The notes: generated by a model not told the origin, from the letters alone. DNA of 64,000 bases from Streptomyces toyocaensis (GCF_000725125.1 NZ_JFCB01000016.1:62001-126000); one strand, 5' to 3'. Counted from the first letter of the stretch, positions 1 through 7,902 are shown. Numbers and translations: made by a program.

Positions 1-44
1 CCGCGACCAATTCGGTGTCCCCTACAGCGCTCTCACGTGCTTTG

Positions 45-82
45 TTGACAACGGTTTCCATATTTGTTGAAAATGAGTGTCA
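45..82 (+). promoter_or_regulatory. znuA promoter with Zur box
   Basis: A TTGACA -35 hexamer lies at 45-50 and a GAAAAT -10 at 69-74, with an 18-bp spacer. A 15-bp sequence TGAAAATGAGTGTCA at 68-82 matches the Streptomyces Zur-box pattern (TGAnAATGnnnnTCA) and covers the -10 element. Bound zinc-loaded Zur would block RNA polymerase. The predicted transcription start falls at or next to the ATG at 82, so znuA may be translated from a leaderless message. The match to the consensus is from memory; the site itself is seen directly. Confidence 0.75.
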
Positions 83-1098
83 TGAACGTACGACGACATC
101 ACATATCCGCGGCCGCCCTGGCCGCGGCCACCGCCCTCGGTCTCGGCACCCTGACCGCCTGCTCCTCCGACAGCGCCGCCGCGGGCAACACCGACAAGTT
201 CGACGTCGTCGCCTCGTTCTACCCCATGGCCTTCCTCGCCGAGCAGATCGGCGGCGAGCACGTCAACGTCACCAGTCTGACCCAGCCCGGCCAGGAGCCG
301 CACGACCTGGAGATCAGCGCCAAGCAGACCGCGCAGCTCCAGGAGTCCGACGCGGCCCTCTACCTCAAGGGCCTGCAGCCCACCGTCGACGAGGCCGTCG
401 GCCAGTCCGAGGTCAAGACCAAGATCGACGCGAGCACGCTGACCTCCCTGGAGGAGCACGGCGCCGAGAGCGGTGGTCACGAGGAGGAGCACGCGGACGA
501 GCACGGCGCCGAGGAGGAGCACGGCCACGAGGAGGAGCCCGGCCACGAGGACGAGCACGGCCACGAGGGCGAGGGCGGCAAGGACCCCCACATCTGGCTC
601 GACCCGGTCAAGTACGCCGAGGTCGCCGAGGGCGTCGGCAAGGCCTTCGCCAAGGCCGATCCGGACCACGCCGCCGACTACGAGAAGAACGCCGAGGCGC
701 TGGCCGGCAAGCTGAACGACCTGAACACGGAGTTCCGGACCGGCCTGAAGGACAGGAAGACCGACGTCTTCATCACCACGCACGCCGCCTTCGGCTACCT
801 CGCCGAGCGCTACGGCCTGACCGAAGAGGCCATCAGCGGCCTCGACCCCGAGTCCGAGCCCAGCGGCGCCCGCGTGAAGGAGCTCCAGAGGACGGCGAAG
901 GCGGACGGCGCCACCACCGTCTTCTACGAGACGCTCGTCAGCGACAAGACCGCCAAGACCCTCGCCGGTGACGCCGGACTCAGGACCGACGTCCTCGACC
1001 CGATCGAGGGCATCACCGACAGCTCCCGCGGCGACGACTACTTCCAGGTCATGGAAGCCAACCTCAAGGCCCTGCGGACGGCCCTGGGCGCCAAGTGA
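82..1098 (+). CDS. znuA: Zinc ABC transporter substrate-binding lipoprotein
   Basis: This is a cluster A-I metal-binding protein of 338 residues that captures zinc outside the membrane for the ZnuCB importer. A lipoprotein signal ends in the lipobox LTAC (residues 24-27). The EPHD motif near residue 74 supplies a conserved metal-ligand His. A long acidic His-rich loop (about residues 126-170) lies before DPHIWLDP; such loops are typical of zinc rather than manganese binders. A further His is in the THAAFGY segment. I chose the ATG at 82 because the ATG at 73 lies inside the Zur box and -10 element; no Shine-Dalgarno is visible, which fits a leaderless start. The ATPase gene follows 23 bp later. 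Confidence 0.93.
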   Translation: MNVRRHHISAAALAAATALGLGTLTACSSDSAAAGNTDKFDVVASFYPMAFLAEQIGGEHVNVTSLTQPGQEPHDLEISAKQTAQLQESDAALYLKGLQPTVDEAVGQSEVKTKIDASTLTSLEEHGAESGGHEEEHADEHGAEEEHGHEEEPGHEDEHGHEGEGGKDPHIWLDPVKYAEVAEGVGKAFAKADPDHAADYEKNAEALAGKLNDLNTEFRTGLKDRKTDVFITTHAAFGYLAERYGLTEEAISGLDPESEPSGARVKELQRTAKADGATTVFYETLVSDKTAKTLAGDAGLRTDVLDPIEGITDSSRGDDYFQVMEANLKALRTALGAK

Positions 1099-1121
1099 CC
1101 GACGAACGACCGGAGGACGGC

Positions 1122-1892
1122 ATGACCACCGAGCCCGTCATCTCCCTGAGCGGCGTCCGCGCCGAGCTGGGCTCGCGCCCCGTCCTGCGCGGCATCGACC
1201 TCACCGTGCGCCGCGGCGAGGTCGTCGCCCTGCTCGGTGCCAACGGCTCAGGCAAGTCGACCGCCGTGCGCAGCGTCATCGGCCAGGTGCCCGTCAGCGC
1301 CGGCGGGATCGAACTGTTCGGCACCCCGCAGCGCCGGTTCCGCGACTGGGCGCGCGTGGGCTACGTCCCGCAGCGCACCACCGCGGCCGGGGGCGTGCCC
1401 GCCACGGTCACCGAGGTCGTCTCCTCGGGCCGCCTGGCCCGCACCCGCTTCGGTGTCTTCCGCAAGGCCGACCGCGAGGCCGTACGCCACGCCCTGGACC
1501 TCGTCGGCATGACGGACCGCGCCAAGGACTCCGTCGACGCCCTCTCCGGCGGCCAGCACCAGCGGGTCCTGATCGCCCGCGCGCTCGCCGCCGCACCCGA
1601 ACTGCTGATCATGGACGAGCCGATGGCGGGCGTGGACCTGGCCAGCCAGGAGGTGCTCGCCGAGACCCTGCGGCACCAGGTCTCCGAGGGCGCCACCGTC
1701 CTCCTCGTCCTGCACGAACTGGGCCCCCTGGAGCCCTTGATCGACCGGGCGGTCGTGCTCCGCGACGGCTGCGTCGCGCACGACGGCCCGCCCCCCAAGG
1801 CCGTCGGCCAGCACGCGCTGCCCGGCCATGACCACGTACACCCGCACGCCCCCGCGGGCGCCGGACCGATGCGCACAGGACTGCTCAGCTGA
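1122..1892 (+). CDS. znuC: Zinc ABC transporter ATP-binding protein
   Basis: This is the 256-residue ATPase of the zinc importer. It has Walker A GANGSGKST (about 39-47), signature LSGGQ (141-145) and Walker B LLIMDEP (161-167), with a switch His in VLLVLHE. The C-terminus carries a short His-rich tail (HDHVHPH), as in some zinc-handling ATPases. The ATG at 1122 is preferred over a GTG at 1095 that overlaps the znuA stop, because GGAGGACGG sits just upstream. It overlaps znuB by one base (TGATG), indicating translational coupling. Confidence 0.93.
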   Translation: MTTEPVISLSGVRAELGSRPVLRGIDLTVRRGEVVALLGANGSGKSTAVRSVIGQVPVSAGGIELFGTPQRRFRDWARVGYVPQRTTAAGGVPATVTEVVSSGRLARTRFGVFRKADREAVRHALDLVGMTDRAKDSVDALSGGQHQRVLIARALAAAPELLIMDEPMAGVDLASQEVLAETLRHQVSEGATVLLVLHELGPLEPLIDRAVVLRDGCVAHDGPPPKAVGQHALPGHDHVHPHAPAGAGPMRTGLLS

Positions 1893-2794
1893 TGGAGATC
1901 CTCGACTTCGCCTTCATGCAGCGGGCGCTGCTCGCCGCCGTCCTGGTCGGCATCACCGCCCCCGCCGTCGGCATCTACCTGGTGCAGCGCCGCCAGGCCC
2001 TCATGGGCGACGGCATCGGCCACGTGGCGATGACCGGTGTCGGCCTGGGCTTCCTGCTCACCTGGTCCCCGGTGTGGATGGCGACCCTGGTCTCCGTCCT
2101 CGGCGCCGTCTTCATGGAACTGGTCCGCTGGTACGCCAGGACCCGCGGCGACATCGCCCTCGCGATGCTGTTCTACGGCGGTATGGCCGGCGGCGTCATG
2201 TTCATCAACCTCGCCCCCGGCGGCTCCACCACGAACCTCTCCTCGTTCCTCTTCGGCTCCCTGTCCACGGTGTCGGAGTCCGACGTCACGGCGATCTGCC
2301 TGCTGGCCGCGTTCGTGATGCTGGTCACCGTCGGTCTGCGCCGGCAGCTGTTCGCGGTCAGCCAGGACGAGGAGTTCGCGCGGGTGACGGGCCTGCCGGT
2401 GCGGTTCCTCAACCTGCTCACGGCGATCACGGCGGCGGTGACCGTTTCGGTCGCGATGCGCGTCGTCGGCCTGCTGCTGGTGAGCGCGCTCATGGTGGTG
2501 CCCGTCGCGGCGGCCCAGCAGCTCACCCGCAGCTTCGCCGCCACCTTCGCCATCGCCGTCGCGATCGGCGTGAGCGTGACCATCGGCGGCACGGTCACCT
2601 CGTACTACCAGGACGTGCCGCCCGGCGCGACGATCGTGCTGCTGACCATCGGCGCGTTCATCGCGCTGACCGCGCTGGCGGCCCCGCTCGCCCGCCGCCG
2701 CGCCCGGACACTGGCCGCCGCACACCCCGGCGGCGACCCCGCCGAGTGCGCGATTCCGGCCGGCCGCACGGCCGGCGACGAGGTCGGCGCCTGA
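1892..2794 (+). CDS. znuB: Zinc ABC transporter permease
   Basis: This is the membrane-spanning subunit (300 residues) of the ABC-3 family that forms the zinc channel with ZnuC. It is hydrophobic throughout, with about 8 predicted helices, and keeps the family segment around PAVGIYLVQRRQALMGDGIGH near the N-terminus. The start ATG shares a base with the znuC stop. The last codons overlap the -35 region of the likely zur promoter. The C-terminal tail is hydrophilic and poorly conserved in appearance. Confidence 0.92.
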   Translation: MEILDFAFMQRALLAAVLVGITAPAVGIYLVQRRQALMGDGIGHVAMTGVGLGFLLTWSPVWMATLVSVLGAVFMELVRWYARTRGDIALAMLFYGGMAGGVMFINLAPGGSTTNLSSFLFGSLSTVSESDVTAICLLAAFVMLVTVGLRRQLFAVSQDEEFARVTGLPVRFLNLLTAITAAVTVSVAMRVVGLLLVSALMVVPVAAAQQLTRSFAATFAIAVAIGVSVTIGGTVTSYYQDVPPGATIVLLTIGAFIALTALAAPLARRRARTLAAAHPGGDPAECAIPAGRTAGDEVGA

Positions 2795-2819
2795 CTCGCC
2801 ACTGCCCGGGCTGGCACAA
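2790..2819 (+). promoter_or_regulatory. Probable zur promoter
   Basis: CTGACT at 2790-2795 and CACAAT at 2814-2819 are separated by 18 bp and would start transcription near 2826, upstream of the GAGGAGG ribosome site for zur. This suggests zur has its own promoter inside the end of znuB as well as read-through from the operon. I saw no convincing Zur box here. Confidence 0.4.
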
Positions 2820-2856
2820 TGGCCCCGGCAGATGCCAGACGTGAGGAGGCAATCCG

Positions 2857-3267
2857 GTGACGACCGCAGGACCGCCCGTGAAGGGCCGCGCCACTCGGCA
2901 GCGTGCCGCCGTGGCGGCTTGCCTTCAGGAGGTCGACGAGTTCCGCAGCGCGCAGGAACTGCACGACATGCTCAAGCACAAGGGCGACTCGGTCGGGCTC
3001 ACCACGGTCTACCGCACGCTGCAGTCCCTCGCCGACGCGGGCGAGGTCGACGTCCTGCGGACCGCCGACGGCGAGTCCGTCTACCGGCGCTGCTCCACCG
3101 GCGACCATCACCACCACCTGGTGTGCCGCAGCTGCGGCAAGGCGGTCGAGGTGGAGGGCCCGGCGGTGGAGAAGTGGGCGGAGGCCATCGCGGCGGAACA
3201 CGGCTACGTCAACGTGGCCCACACGGTGGAGATCTTCGGCACGTGCGCGGAGTGCGCCGCGGGCTGA
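2857..3267 (+). CDS. zur: Zinc uptake regulator Zur (Fur family)
   Basis: This 136-residue Fur-family repressor senses zinc and represses the upstream znu operon. An N-terminal winged helix contains the recognition segment TTVYRTLQ (about 49-56). The dimer domain has the four-His run followed by CRSC (Cys90, Cys93) and a C-terminal CAEC (Cys130, Cys133), which together form the structural zinc site. The GTG start has GAGGAGG eight bases upstream. Position directly after a zinc importer separates it from Fur, Nur and PerR-type paralogues. Confidence 0.93.
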   Translation: MTTAGPPVKGRATRQRAAVAACLQEVDEFRSAQELHDMLKHKGDSVGLTTVYRTLQSLADAGEVDVLRTADGESVYRRCSTGDHHHHLVCRSCGKAVEVEGPAVEKWAEAIAAEHGYVNVAHTVEIFGTCAECAAG

Positions 3268-3323
3268 GCGGAACGCGGTTGAGCCGTGAGGCCGCGGCGC
3301 GTGGTCGGCCTCGGGTGCGTGGT

Positions 3324-3357
3324 GGCTGGTCGCGCGGTTCCCCGCGCCCCTGGGGCG
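3324..3357. repeat. Streptomyces-type intergenic hairpin repeat
   Basis: The sequence around CGCGCGGTTCCCCGCGCCCC contains a 6-bp stem (GCGCGG/CCGCGC) with a TTCC loop. It closely resembles a short palindromic sequence that I recall as very frequent between Streptomyces genes. It lies between the convergent zur and uppS stops and may act as a weak bidirectional terminator. Confidence 0.5.
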
Positions 3358-3385
3358 TCGTCACAGGCCGCGCGACCCACCCGTG

Positions 3386-4237
3386 TCAGCCCTGCTGCTC
3401 GGCCTCCGCGGGCCGTCCCTCCCTGGCCGACAGCTCCTCGTTGGGGATCGCCCCGCCGAACCGCCGGTCCCGGGACGCGAACTCCAGGCACGCCCGCCAC
3501 AGATCACGCCGGTCGAAGTCCGGCCACAGCACGTCCTGGAACACCATTTCGGCGTAGGCGCTCTGCCACAGCAGGTAGTTGGACGTACGCTGCTCACCGC
3601 TCGGCCGCAGGAACAGGTCCACGTCCGGCATGTCCGGGTAGTACATGTACTTCTGCAGCGTCTTCTCGTTGACCTTCGACGGATCGAGCCGCCCGGCCCT
3701 CACGTCCTCGGCCAGCGCCTGCGCGGCGTCCGCGATCTCCGCCCGTCCGCCGTAGTTCATGCAGAAGTACAGCGTCAGCCGGTCGTTGTCCTTCGTCTGC
3801 TCCTGGGCGACCTGCAGCTCCTTGGCCACCGACTTCCACAGCTTGGGCATCCGCCCGACCCACCGCACGCGGATCCCCAGCTCGTCGAGCTGGTCACGGG
3901 TCCTGCGGATGAAGTCGCGGTTGAAGTTCATCAGGAAGCGCACCTCGTCCGGCGAGCGCTTCCAGTTCTCCGTGGAGAAGGCGTACAGCGAGATGGCCCC
4001 CACGCCCATCTCGACCGCGCCCTGGAGCACGTCCAGCACCCGCTCGGCACCGACCTTGTGCCCCTCGGTGCGCGGCAGCCCCCGCTCCTTCGCCCAGCGC
4101 CCGTTGCCGTCCATGACGATCGCCACATGGTTCGGGACCAGCTCGCCGGGGAGCTTGGGCGGCCGCGCGCCCGACGGGTGCGGTTCCGGCGTCCTGTACT
4201 CCCGGCGCTGACGCCCCAGGAACCCGCGTACGACCAT
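3386..4237 (-). CDS. uppS: Isoprenyl transferase (cis-prenyltransferase)
   Basis: This 283-residue cis-prenyltransferase condenses isopentenyl diphosphate onto an allylic primer to make the polyprenyl carrier lipid for cell-wall synthesis. The hallmark HVAIVMDGNGRWAKERG places the catalytic Asp near residue 43, and the C-terminal region has LFLRPSGEQRTSNYLLWQ and the FDRRDL segment for diphosphate binding. Streptomyces commonly carry two such paralogues, so the exact chain length is not settled by sequence alone. It lies just downstream of recO on the same strand (36-bp gap) and converges on zur. Confidence 0.92.
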   Translation of the reverse strand: MVVRGFLGRQRREYRTPEPHPSGARPPKLPGELVPNHVAIVMDGNGRWAKERGLPRTEGHKVGAERVLDVLQGAVEMGVGAISLYAFSTENWKRSPDEVRFLMNFNRDFIRRTRDQLDELGIRVRWVGRMPKLWKSVAKELQVAQEQTKDNDRLTLYFCMNYGGRAEIADAAQALAEDVRAGRLDPSKVNEKTLQKYMYYPDMPDVDLFLRPSGEQRTSNYLLWQSAYAEMVFQDVLWPDFDRRDLWRACLEFASRDRRFGGAIPNEELSAREGRPAEAEQQG

Positions 4238-4273
4238 GTGCCTCTCGTCTCCTCTGGCTGTTCGCTGCGCGCG

Positions 4274-5020
4274 CTACTTCTCGACGTACCGGAGCGAGCG
4301 CAGCCCGCGCTCCAGATGCCAGTGCAGGTAGGCGGACACCAGCCCGCTCCCCTCCCGGACGTACCGCGCCTCGCACGCGTCCGCGGTCTCCCAGTCTCCC
4401 GTAAGCAGCGCCCCCAGGAGTTCCAGGGCCTGCGGCGAGGGTACGACGCTGCCGGGCACCCGGCAGTCGGGGCAGACGGAACCGCCCGACGCGACCGAGA
4501 AGAACCGGTTGGGGCCGGGCATCCCGCACCCCGCGCAGTCGGTGAAGCTGGGCGCGTACCCGTTGACGGCGAGGGAGCGCAGCAGGAACGCGTCGAGCAC
4601 CAGGTGCGGCGCGTGCTCGCCCCGGGCGAGCGTCCGCAGGGCCCCCACCAGCAGCAGGTACTGCTGCACCGCCGGCTCGCCCTCGTGGTCGGTGAACCGC
4701 TCGGCGGTCTCCAGCATGGCCGTACCGGCGGTGTAGCGCGCGTAGTCCGTCACGATCCCGCCACCGTACGGCGCGATGGTCTCGCTCTGGGTGCACAGCG
4801 GCAGGCCGCGGCCGATCAGCTCGCTGCCCTTGGAGAAGAACTGCACGTCCACGTGCGAGAACGGTTCGAGGCGCGCGCCGAACTTGGACTTCGTCCGGCG
4901 CACACCCCTCGCCACGGCGCGTACCCGGCCGTGACCCCGCGTGAGCAAGGTGATGATCCGGTCCGCCTCACCCAGCTTCTGGGTGCGCAGCACGATGCCG
5001 TCGTCGCGGAACAGACTCAT
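4274..5020 (-). CDS. recO: DNA repair protein RecO
   Basis: RecO (248 residues) anneals single strands and helps load RecA in the RecFOR pathway. The N-terminal OB fold starts with SLFRDDGIVLRTQKLGEADRI, and a C-terminal zinc site is visible as CAGCG and CPDC. The ATG at 5020 gives the conventional family N-terminus; an in-frame ATG at 5029 adds only three residues and neither has a strong Shine-Dalgarno. It probably forms an operon with uppS. Confidence 0.92.
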   Translation of the reverse strand: MSLFRDDGIVLRTQKLGEADRIITLLTRGHGRVRAVARGVRRTKSKFGARLEPFSHVDVQFFSKGSELIGRGLPLCTQSETIAPYGGGIVTDYARYTAGTAMLETAERFTDHEGEPAVQQYLLLVGALRTLARGEHAPHLVLDAFLLRSLAVNGYAPSFTDCAGCGMPGPNRFFSVASGGSVCPDCRVPGSVVPSPQALELLGALLTGDWETADACEARYVREGSGLVSAYLHWHLERGLRSLRYVEK

Positions 5021-5041
5021 GGCATCCATTGTCGCTTACGT

Positions 5042-5257
5042 TCAAGGCACCTCACCGCGACTGCGGGCGTTGGCGTACGCCGTCGCCGCACGCAGCCGCT
5101 CGGCGTCGGTCGCCTGCCGTACGACGTCGGGGTCCGCGTCCCACTCGCGGCCGCCGCCGCACGGTCTCAGCTGGACGTACGGCCCCTCGTGACCCATGAC
5201 GATGCCGATCCGCTCGGTGCCCGTGTCCACGACGTACGCGCCGACGGGCGGCTTCAC
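5042..5257 (-). CDS. Small conserved hypothetical protein
   Basis: This is a 71-residue protein of unknown function, starting VKPPVGAYVVDT and containing the compact segment GHEGPYVQLRPCGGGREWDAD. I recall similar small proteins near XRE/DUF397 genes in streptomycetes but know no function. The GTG start is part of a GTGA overlap with the stop of the upstream small gene, so the two are likely translated together. It has no signal peptide or membrane segment. It lies between recO and the regulator that diverges from it. Confidence 0.7.
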   Translation of the reverse strand: MKPPVGAYVVDTGTERIGIVMGHEGPYVQLRPCGGGREWDADPDVVRQATDAERLRAATAYANARSRGEVP

Positions 5258-5499
5258 CGGAGCACCGCCGCGGTGATCCGCCGCGCGGTCTCCACGGAGC
5301 ACCGTCCCAGTTCGACGAGCGGACAGGGCGCCTCCCGCGCGAGACTCACCGGGTCCAGTCCCAGTGACGGCAGGGAAATTCCGGCCTTCGCGAGTGCCGC
5401 CCGCAATTCCTTCACCACGTCCTCCGCTTCTCCGACGCAGACCGCCGAGTGTTGTGCCGTCACCGTGATTCCCTTCCCGTCGATTCTCACTCTTCGCAT
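5254..5499 (-). CDS. Small conserved hypothetical protein
   Basis: This is an 81-residue protein of unknown function (MRRVRIDGKGITVTAQHSAV near the N-terminus), mixed alpha/beta in appearance with three Cys and a short amphipathic region. The ATG at 5499 is used; an in-frame GTG at 5505 would add two residues. It is divergent from the XRE regulator 80 bp away and coupled to the next small gene by a 4-bp overlap. The shared intergenic region suggests that the regulator could control this pair. Confidence 0.65.
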   Translation of the reverse strand: MRRVRIDGKGITVTAQHSAVCVGEAEDVVKELRAALAKAGISLPSLGLDPVSLAREAPCPLVELGRCSVETARRITAAVLR

Positions 5500-5578
5500 A
5501 CCCACCGTGACGTTACGTACTTAGACTGGGAAGGGGTTTACGCGCTACAGGCGCGGCGCTGCACAAAGGGGTTGAGCA

Positions 5579-6412
5579 ATGGCCAAGGGTTCGCGCCAGG
5601 CGGCGTGGGAGTTCTTCGGTGCGGAACTGAAGCGACGGCGGGAGGACGCGGGGTTCACCCAGGTGGAGCTGGGGATGCGGGTCTTCGTGTCCGGCGGCTA
5701 CATCGGCCAGTTCGAACAGGCGATTCGCAAGCCGCAATTGGACGTGGCCCAGCGGATCGACGAGGCGCTGCAAACCGACGGTATTTTCGAGCGGATGTGG
5801 CGCAAGCTCATCAAGGATCAGACCTATACGGAGTACTTCGCGCACGCGGCCGAACTGGAACAGCTGGCCACGGAAATCTGCGAGTACGCACCCGCGGTGA
5901 TCCCGGGACTCCTGCAAACGCGGGAGTACGCACGGGCCATGTTCCTCGCGGGCAACCCGCTCGCCACCGACGAGTACATCGAGGAACTCATCAAGGGACG
6001 CATGGACCGGGCGCGGGTCCTGACGGACGCCGCACGGCCCGTGTATTGGGCGGTGCTCCACGAAACGGTCTTGCGGATCCCCGTAGGGGGCGCCGCCGTC
6101 ATGGCGCACCAGTTGGACCACATCGCGGCCATGATGCGGGAGCGCACGGTGCTGGTGCAGGTGCTGCCGTTCTCCCAAGGGGCGCACCCGGCCATGGGCA
6201 AGATGATGTGGGTGATGGAGTTCGAGGACGCGCCGCCAACTGTCTATACAGAAGGCGTGTTTTCGGGGAGTCTGCTGGACGAACCGACGCTGGTGAAGCG
6301 CATCCGGGCGTCTTACGATCACATCAGGGCAGCCGCGCTGTCACCGGAGGCGGCCCTGACCATGATCGAGTCGGCGGCGGAGGACTACAGACAATGCGCG
6401 AGCTCGCCCTGA
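5579..6412 (+). CDS. XRE-family regulator with DUF5753 (WhiJ-like)
   Basis: This 277-residue DNA-binding protein has an N-terminal XRE helix-turn-helix (about 14-70, around FTQVELGMRVFVSGGYIGQFE) and the C-terminal domain now called DUF5753. The architecture is that of the WhiJ-like regulators of Streptomyces, a large paralogous group in which some members affect development. AAAGGGG lies eight bases before the ATG. The DUF397 partner overlaps its 3' end by 19 bp, the usual arrangement. The target is not visible from sequence; the two divergent small genes are the natural candidates. Confidence 0.88.
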   Translation: MAKGSRQAAWEFFGAELKRRREDAGFTQVELGMRVFVSGGYIGQFEQAIRKPQLDVAQRIDEALQTDGIFERMWRKLIKDQTYTEYFAHAAELEQLATEICEYAPAVIPGLLQTREYARAMFLAGNPLATDEYIEELIKGRMDRARVLTDAARPVYWAVLHETVLRIPVGGAAVMAHQLDHIAAMMRERTVLVQVLPFSQGAHPAMGKMMWVMEFEDAPPTVYTEGVFSGSLLDEPTLVKRIRASYDHIRAAALSPEAALTMIESAAEDYRQCASSP

Positions 6413-6594
6413 ACAGCGCCCGCTGGCGCAAGAGCACGCACAGCGGCGGAGACGGCGGCGAGGCATGCCTCGAAGTGGCCGACGGTCTCCCCGGCCTCGT
6501 CCCCGTCCGCGACAGCAAGCTGAGCGGCGGCCCCGTGATCGTCGTCGGGTCGGCCGCCTGGACGGAGTTCGTACGTACCGTGGCGGGCCGCTAG
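6394..6594 (+). CDS. DUF397 domain protein, partner of the XRE regulator
   Basis: This is a 66-residue small acidic protein of the DUF397 family, with the characteristic WRKSTHSG start segment, CLEVAD in the middle and the PVRDSK and WTEFV motifs. DUF397 genes almost always sit directly after WhiJ-type XRE genes and are thought to modulate them. It starts inside the end of the regulator gene and its stop overlaps, on the opposite strand, the stop of the convergent small gene (CTAG). Confidence 0.85.
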   Translation: MRELALNSARWRKSTHSGGDGGEACLEVADGLPGLVPVRDSKLSGGPVIVVGSAAWTEFVRTVAGR

Positions 6595-6779
6595 GGGGCG
6601 AGGGCCGGGGTCCTGGGGGCGGTGACCAGGCGCAGGCCCAGGTCCACCAGGGTCCAGCCGAGGCGGGTGCGCAGGCGCTCCGGGCGCACGGCCGTGGCGG
6701 CGAGGCGGTACGCGTCGGCCTCCGCACGGAGATCCGCGGCACGGGCGCGGTGCAGGGCGAGACGGGTCTCCGGGTGCAT
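6591..6779 (-). CDS. Small hypothetical protein downstream of ArsR-type regulator
   Basis: This is a 62-residue Arg- and Ala-rich protein (MHPETRLALHRARAADLRAE), probably mostly helical, of unknown function. Two starts are possible: ATG at 6779, with GAGAGG seven bases upstream, or ATG at 6794, which forms an ATGA overlap with the regulator stop. It is co-transcribed with the regulator. I do not recognise a function. Confidence 0.6.
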   Translation of the reverse strand: MHPETRLALHRARAADLRAEADAYRLAATAVRPERLRTRLGWTLVDLGLRLVTAPRTPALAP

Positions 6780-6790
6780 CGGGCAGCCTC

Positions 6791-7393
6791 TCATTCCGTA
6801 CGGATCGGGAAGACGTGGTGGTGGACGCGCACGTGTTCGGCGTCCGGCGCACCGTCGCCGGGGGCCTGCGCGCGGTAGCTCTCGACGAGGGCGTGCACCT
6901 TGTGGATCAGCTCCTCCGCCAGTTCCGGCGTGAGGCGCAGCGTCCAGTCGCTCAGGTCCGACGCGCGGCGCCAGGCCTCCGACCACTCGTTGCCGGTGCC
7001 GAGCCAGGTCGCGATCTCCTGGGTGTGGTGGTTGGCGACCTCGTGCAGGAACAGGTCGGCGGCGCCTCGTACCTGGGGGTCGCGGTCCTTGAGCAGGGCG
7101 TCGTCGAAGCTCACGCCCGCGTGGACCGCCCTCCACCACCGCTCCCGCCCCTTGCCGTGCTCCGGCGCGTCCTCCACGAACCCGTGGACGGCGAGCTGAC
7201 GCAGGTGGTAGCTGGTGGCGCCGCTGGACTGGCCGAGTTTCGCGGCCAGTCGGGAGGCGGTGGCCGGCCCGCCGCGCCGCAGTGCGCTCAGCAGCTGCAT
7301 GCGCAGGGGGTGCGCGAGACCGCGCAGTGAGCGCGCGTCCAGGCTGTGGAGCTTGGGGTCCTTCGGGTCCTGGGGATCACCGGGCTCGTCCAT
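6791..7393 (-). CDS. ArsR-type winged-helix transcriptional regulator
   Basis: This is a 200-residue regulator with an N-terminal ArsR-like (HTH_20) winged helix: LRGLAHPLRMQLLSALRRGGPATASRLAAKLGQSSGATSYHLRQL is spread over about residues 20-64. A longer C-terminal domain of unknown ligand follows. It lacks the paired Cys of metal-sensing ArsR proteins. The ATG at 7393 is chosen because a strong promoter ends immediately upstream; the open frame continues but would run through the operator. Relatives often sit beside drug exporters, but none is adjacent here apart from a small hypothetical gene. Autoregulation is likely. Confidence 0.83.
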   Translation of the reverse strand: MDEPGDPQDPKDPKLHSLDARSLRGLAHPLRMQLLSALRRGGPATASRLAAKLGQSSGATSYHLRQLAVHGFVEDAPEHGKGRERWWRAVHAGVSFDDALLKDRDPQVRGAADLFLHEVANHHTQEIATWLGTGNEWSEAWRRASDLSDWTLRLTPELAEELIHKVHALVESYRAQAPGDGAPDAEHVRVHHHVFPIRTE

Positions 7394-7400
7394 GGACGCA

Positions 7401-7456
7401 AAGATAGCGTTGCAAAGAAGTGTGTGCAACCACTTCTTTGCAACGCCTTCTTTGCA
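7401..7456 (-). promoter_or_regulatory. Promoter and palindromic operator of the ArsR-type gene
   Basis: A perfect 16-bp inverted repeat, GCGTTGCAAAGAAGTG at 7407-7422 and its complement at 7431-7446, is separated by 8 bp. A further half-site, CTTCTTTGCA, follows at 7447-7456, and a GCAAAGA core also occurs at 7398-7404. On the minus strand TTGCAC (7424-7429) and TATCTT (7401-7406) are 17 bp apart, a near-ideal housekeeping promoter. The transcription start would fall next to the ATG at 7393, so the message is probably leaderless. The operator fills the spacer and -35. Confidence 0.8.
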
Positions 7457-7572
7457 TGTCGATGAACTGCCGATGACGCCGTTGGCGTGACGTTTCCCCT
7501 TCGTCGCAACCGGAGCAGGCGCGGCTGGGCTCCTGTCCTGCAGAACCGACACCCTCTGGTGAGGAGAGCGAC

Positions 7573-7893
7573 ATGACCGCGACCGCTTTCGAGTACGGCC
7601 CGACCCATGCCCTCGTCGACCCCTACGCCGTCGGGGACCGCACGGACGCCGCCTGGTGGCCCTCCGCCGCCGGACAGCAGGACAGCGACTACCTGCTGGC
7701 CCCGCCGAACCCGGCCGAGCGCGTCGACACCGCCATCGACCCGCGTGACCGACGCCGGCTGGAGCTCCACGCCGCGCTGACCGCCGCCGGCATCCCGCCG
7801 CGACCCGAGGACCGCGAGGCCATCGAGAGCCTGAGCGCCCTGTCCGGCAGCATCAACACCACCATCCAGCGCTGGCTGCACCACACACTGTGA
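7573..7893 (+). CDS. Hypothetical protein
   Basis: This is a 106-residue protein of unknown function with a good ribosome site (GAGGAGAG) before the ATG. The N-terminal half is rich in Tyr, Asp and Trp and looks disordered. The C-terminal half (about 57-106) is predicted helical and ends in an amphipathic helix (NTTIQRWLHHTL). It is divergent from the ArsR-type gene, whose palindromic operator lies about 120 bp upstream, so the same regulator might control it. Confidence 0.65.
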   Translation: MTATAFEYGPTHALVDPYAVGDRTDAAWWPSAAGQQDSDYLLAPPNPAERVDTAIDPRDRRRLELHAALTAAGIPPRPEDREAIESLSALSGSINTTIQRWLHHTL

Positions 7894-7902
7894 GCCGCCG
7901 CC

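Noticed and set aside
3383..5524. Open frame of 713 codons on the plus strand
   Set aside because: It is antisense to uppS and recO, which have clear family motifs; long antisense frames are expected at this GC content.
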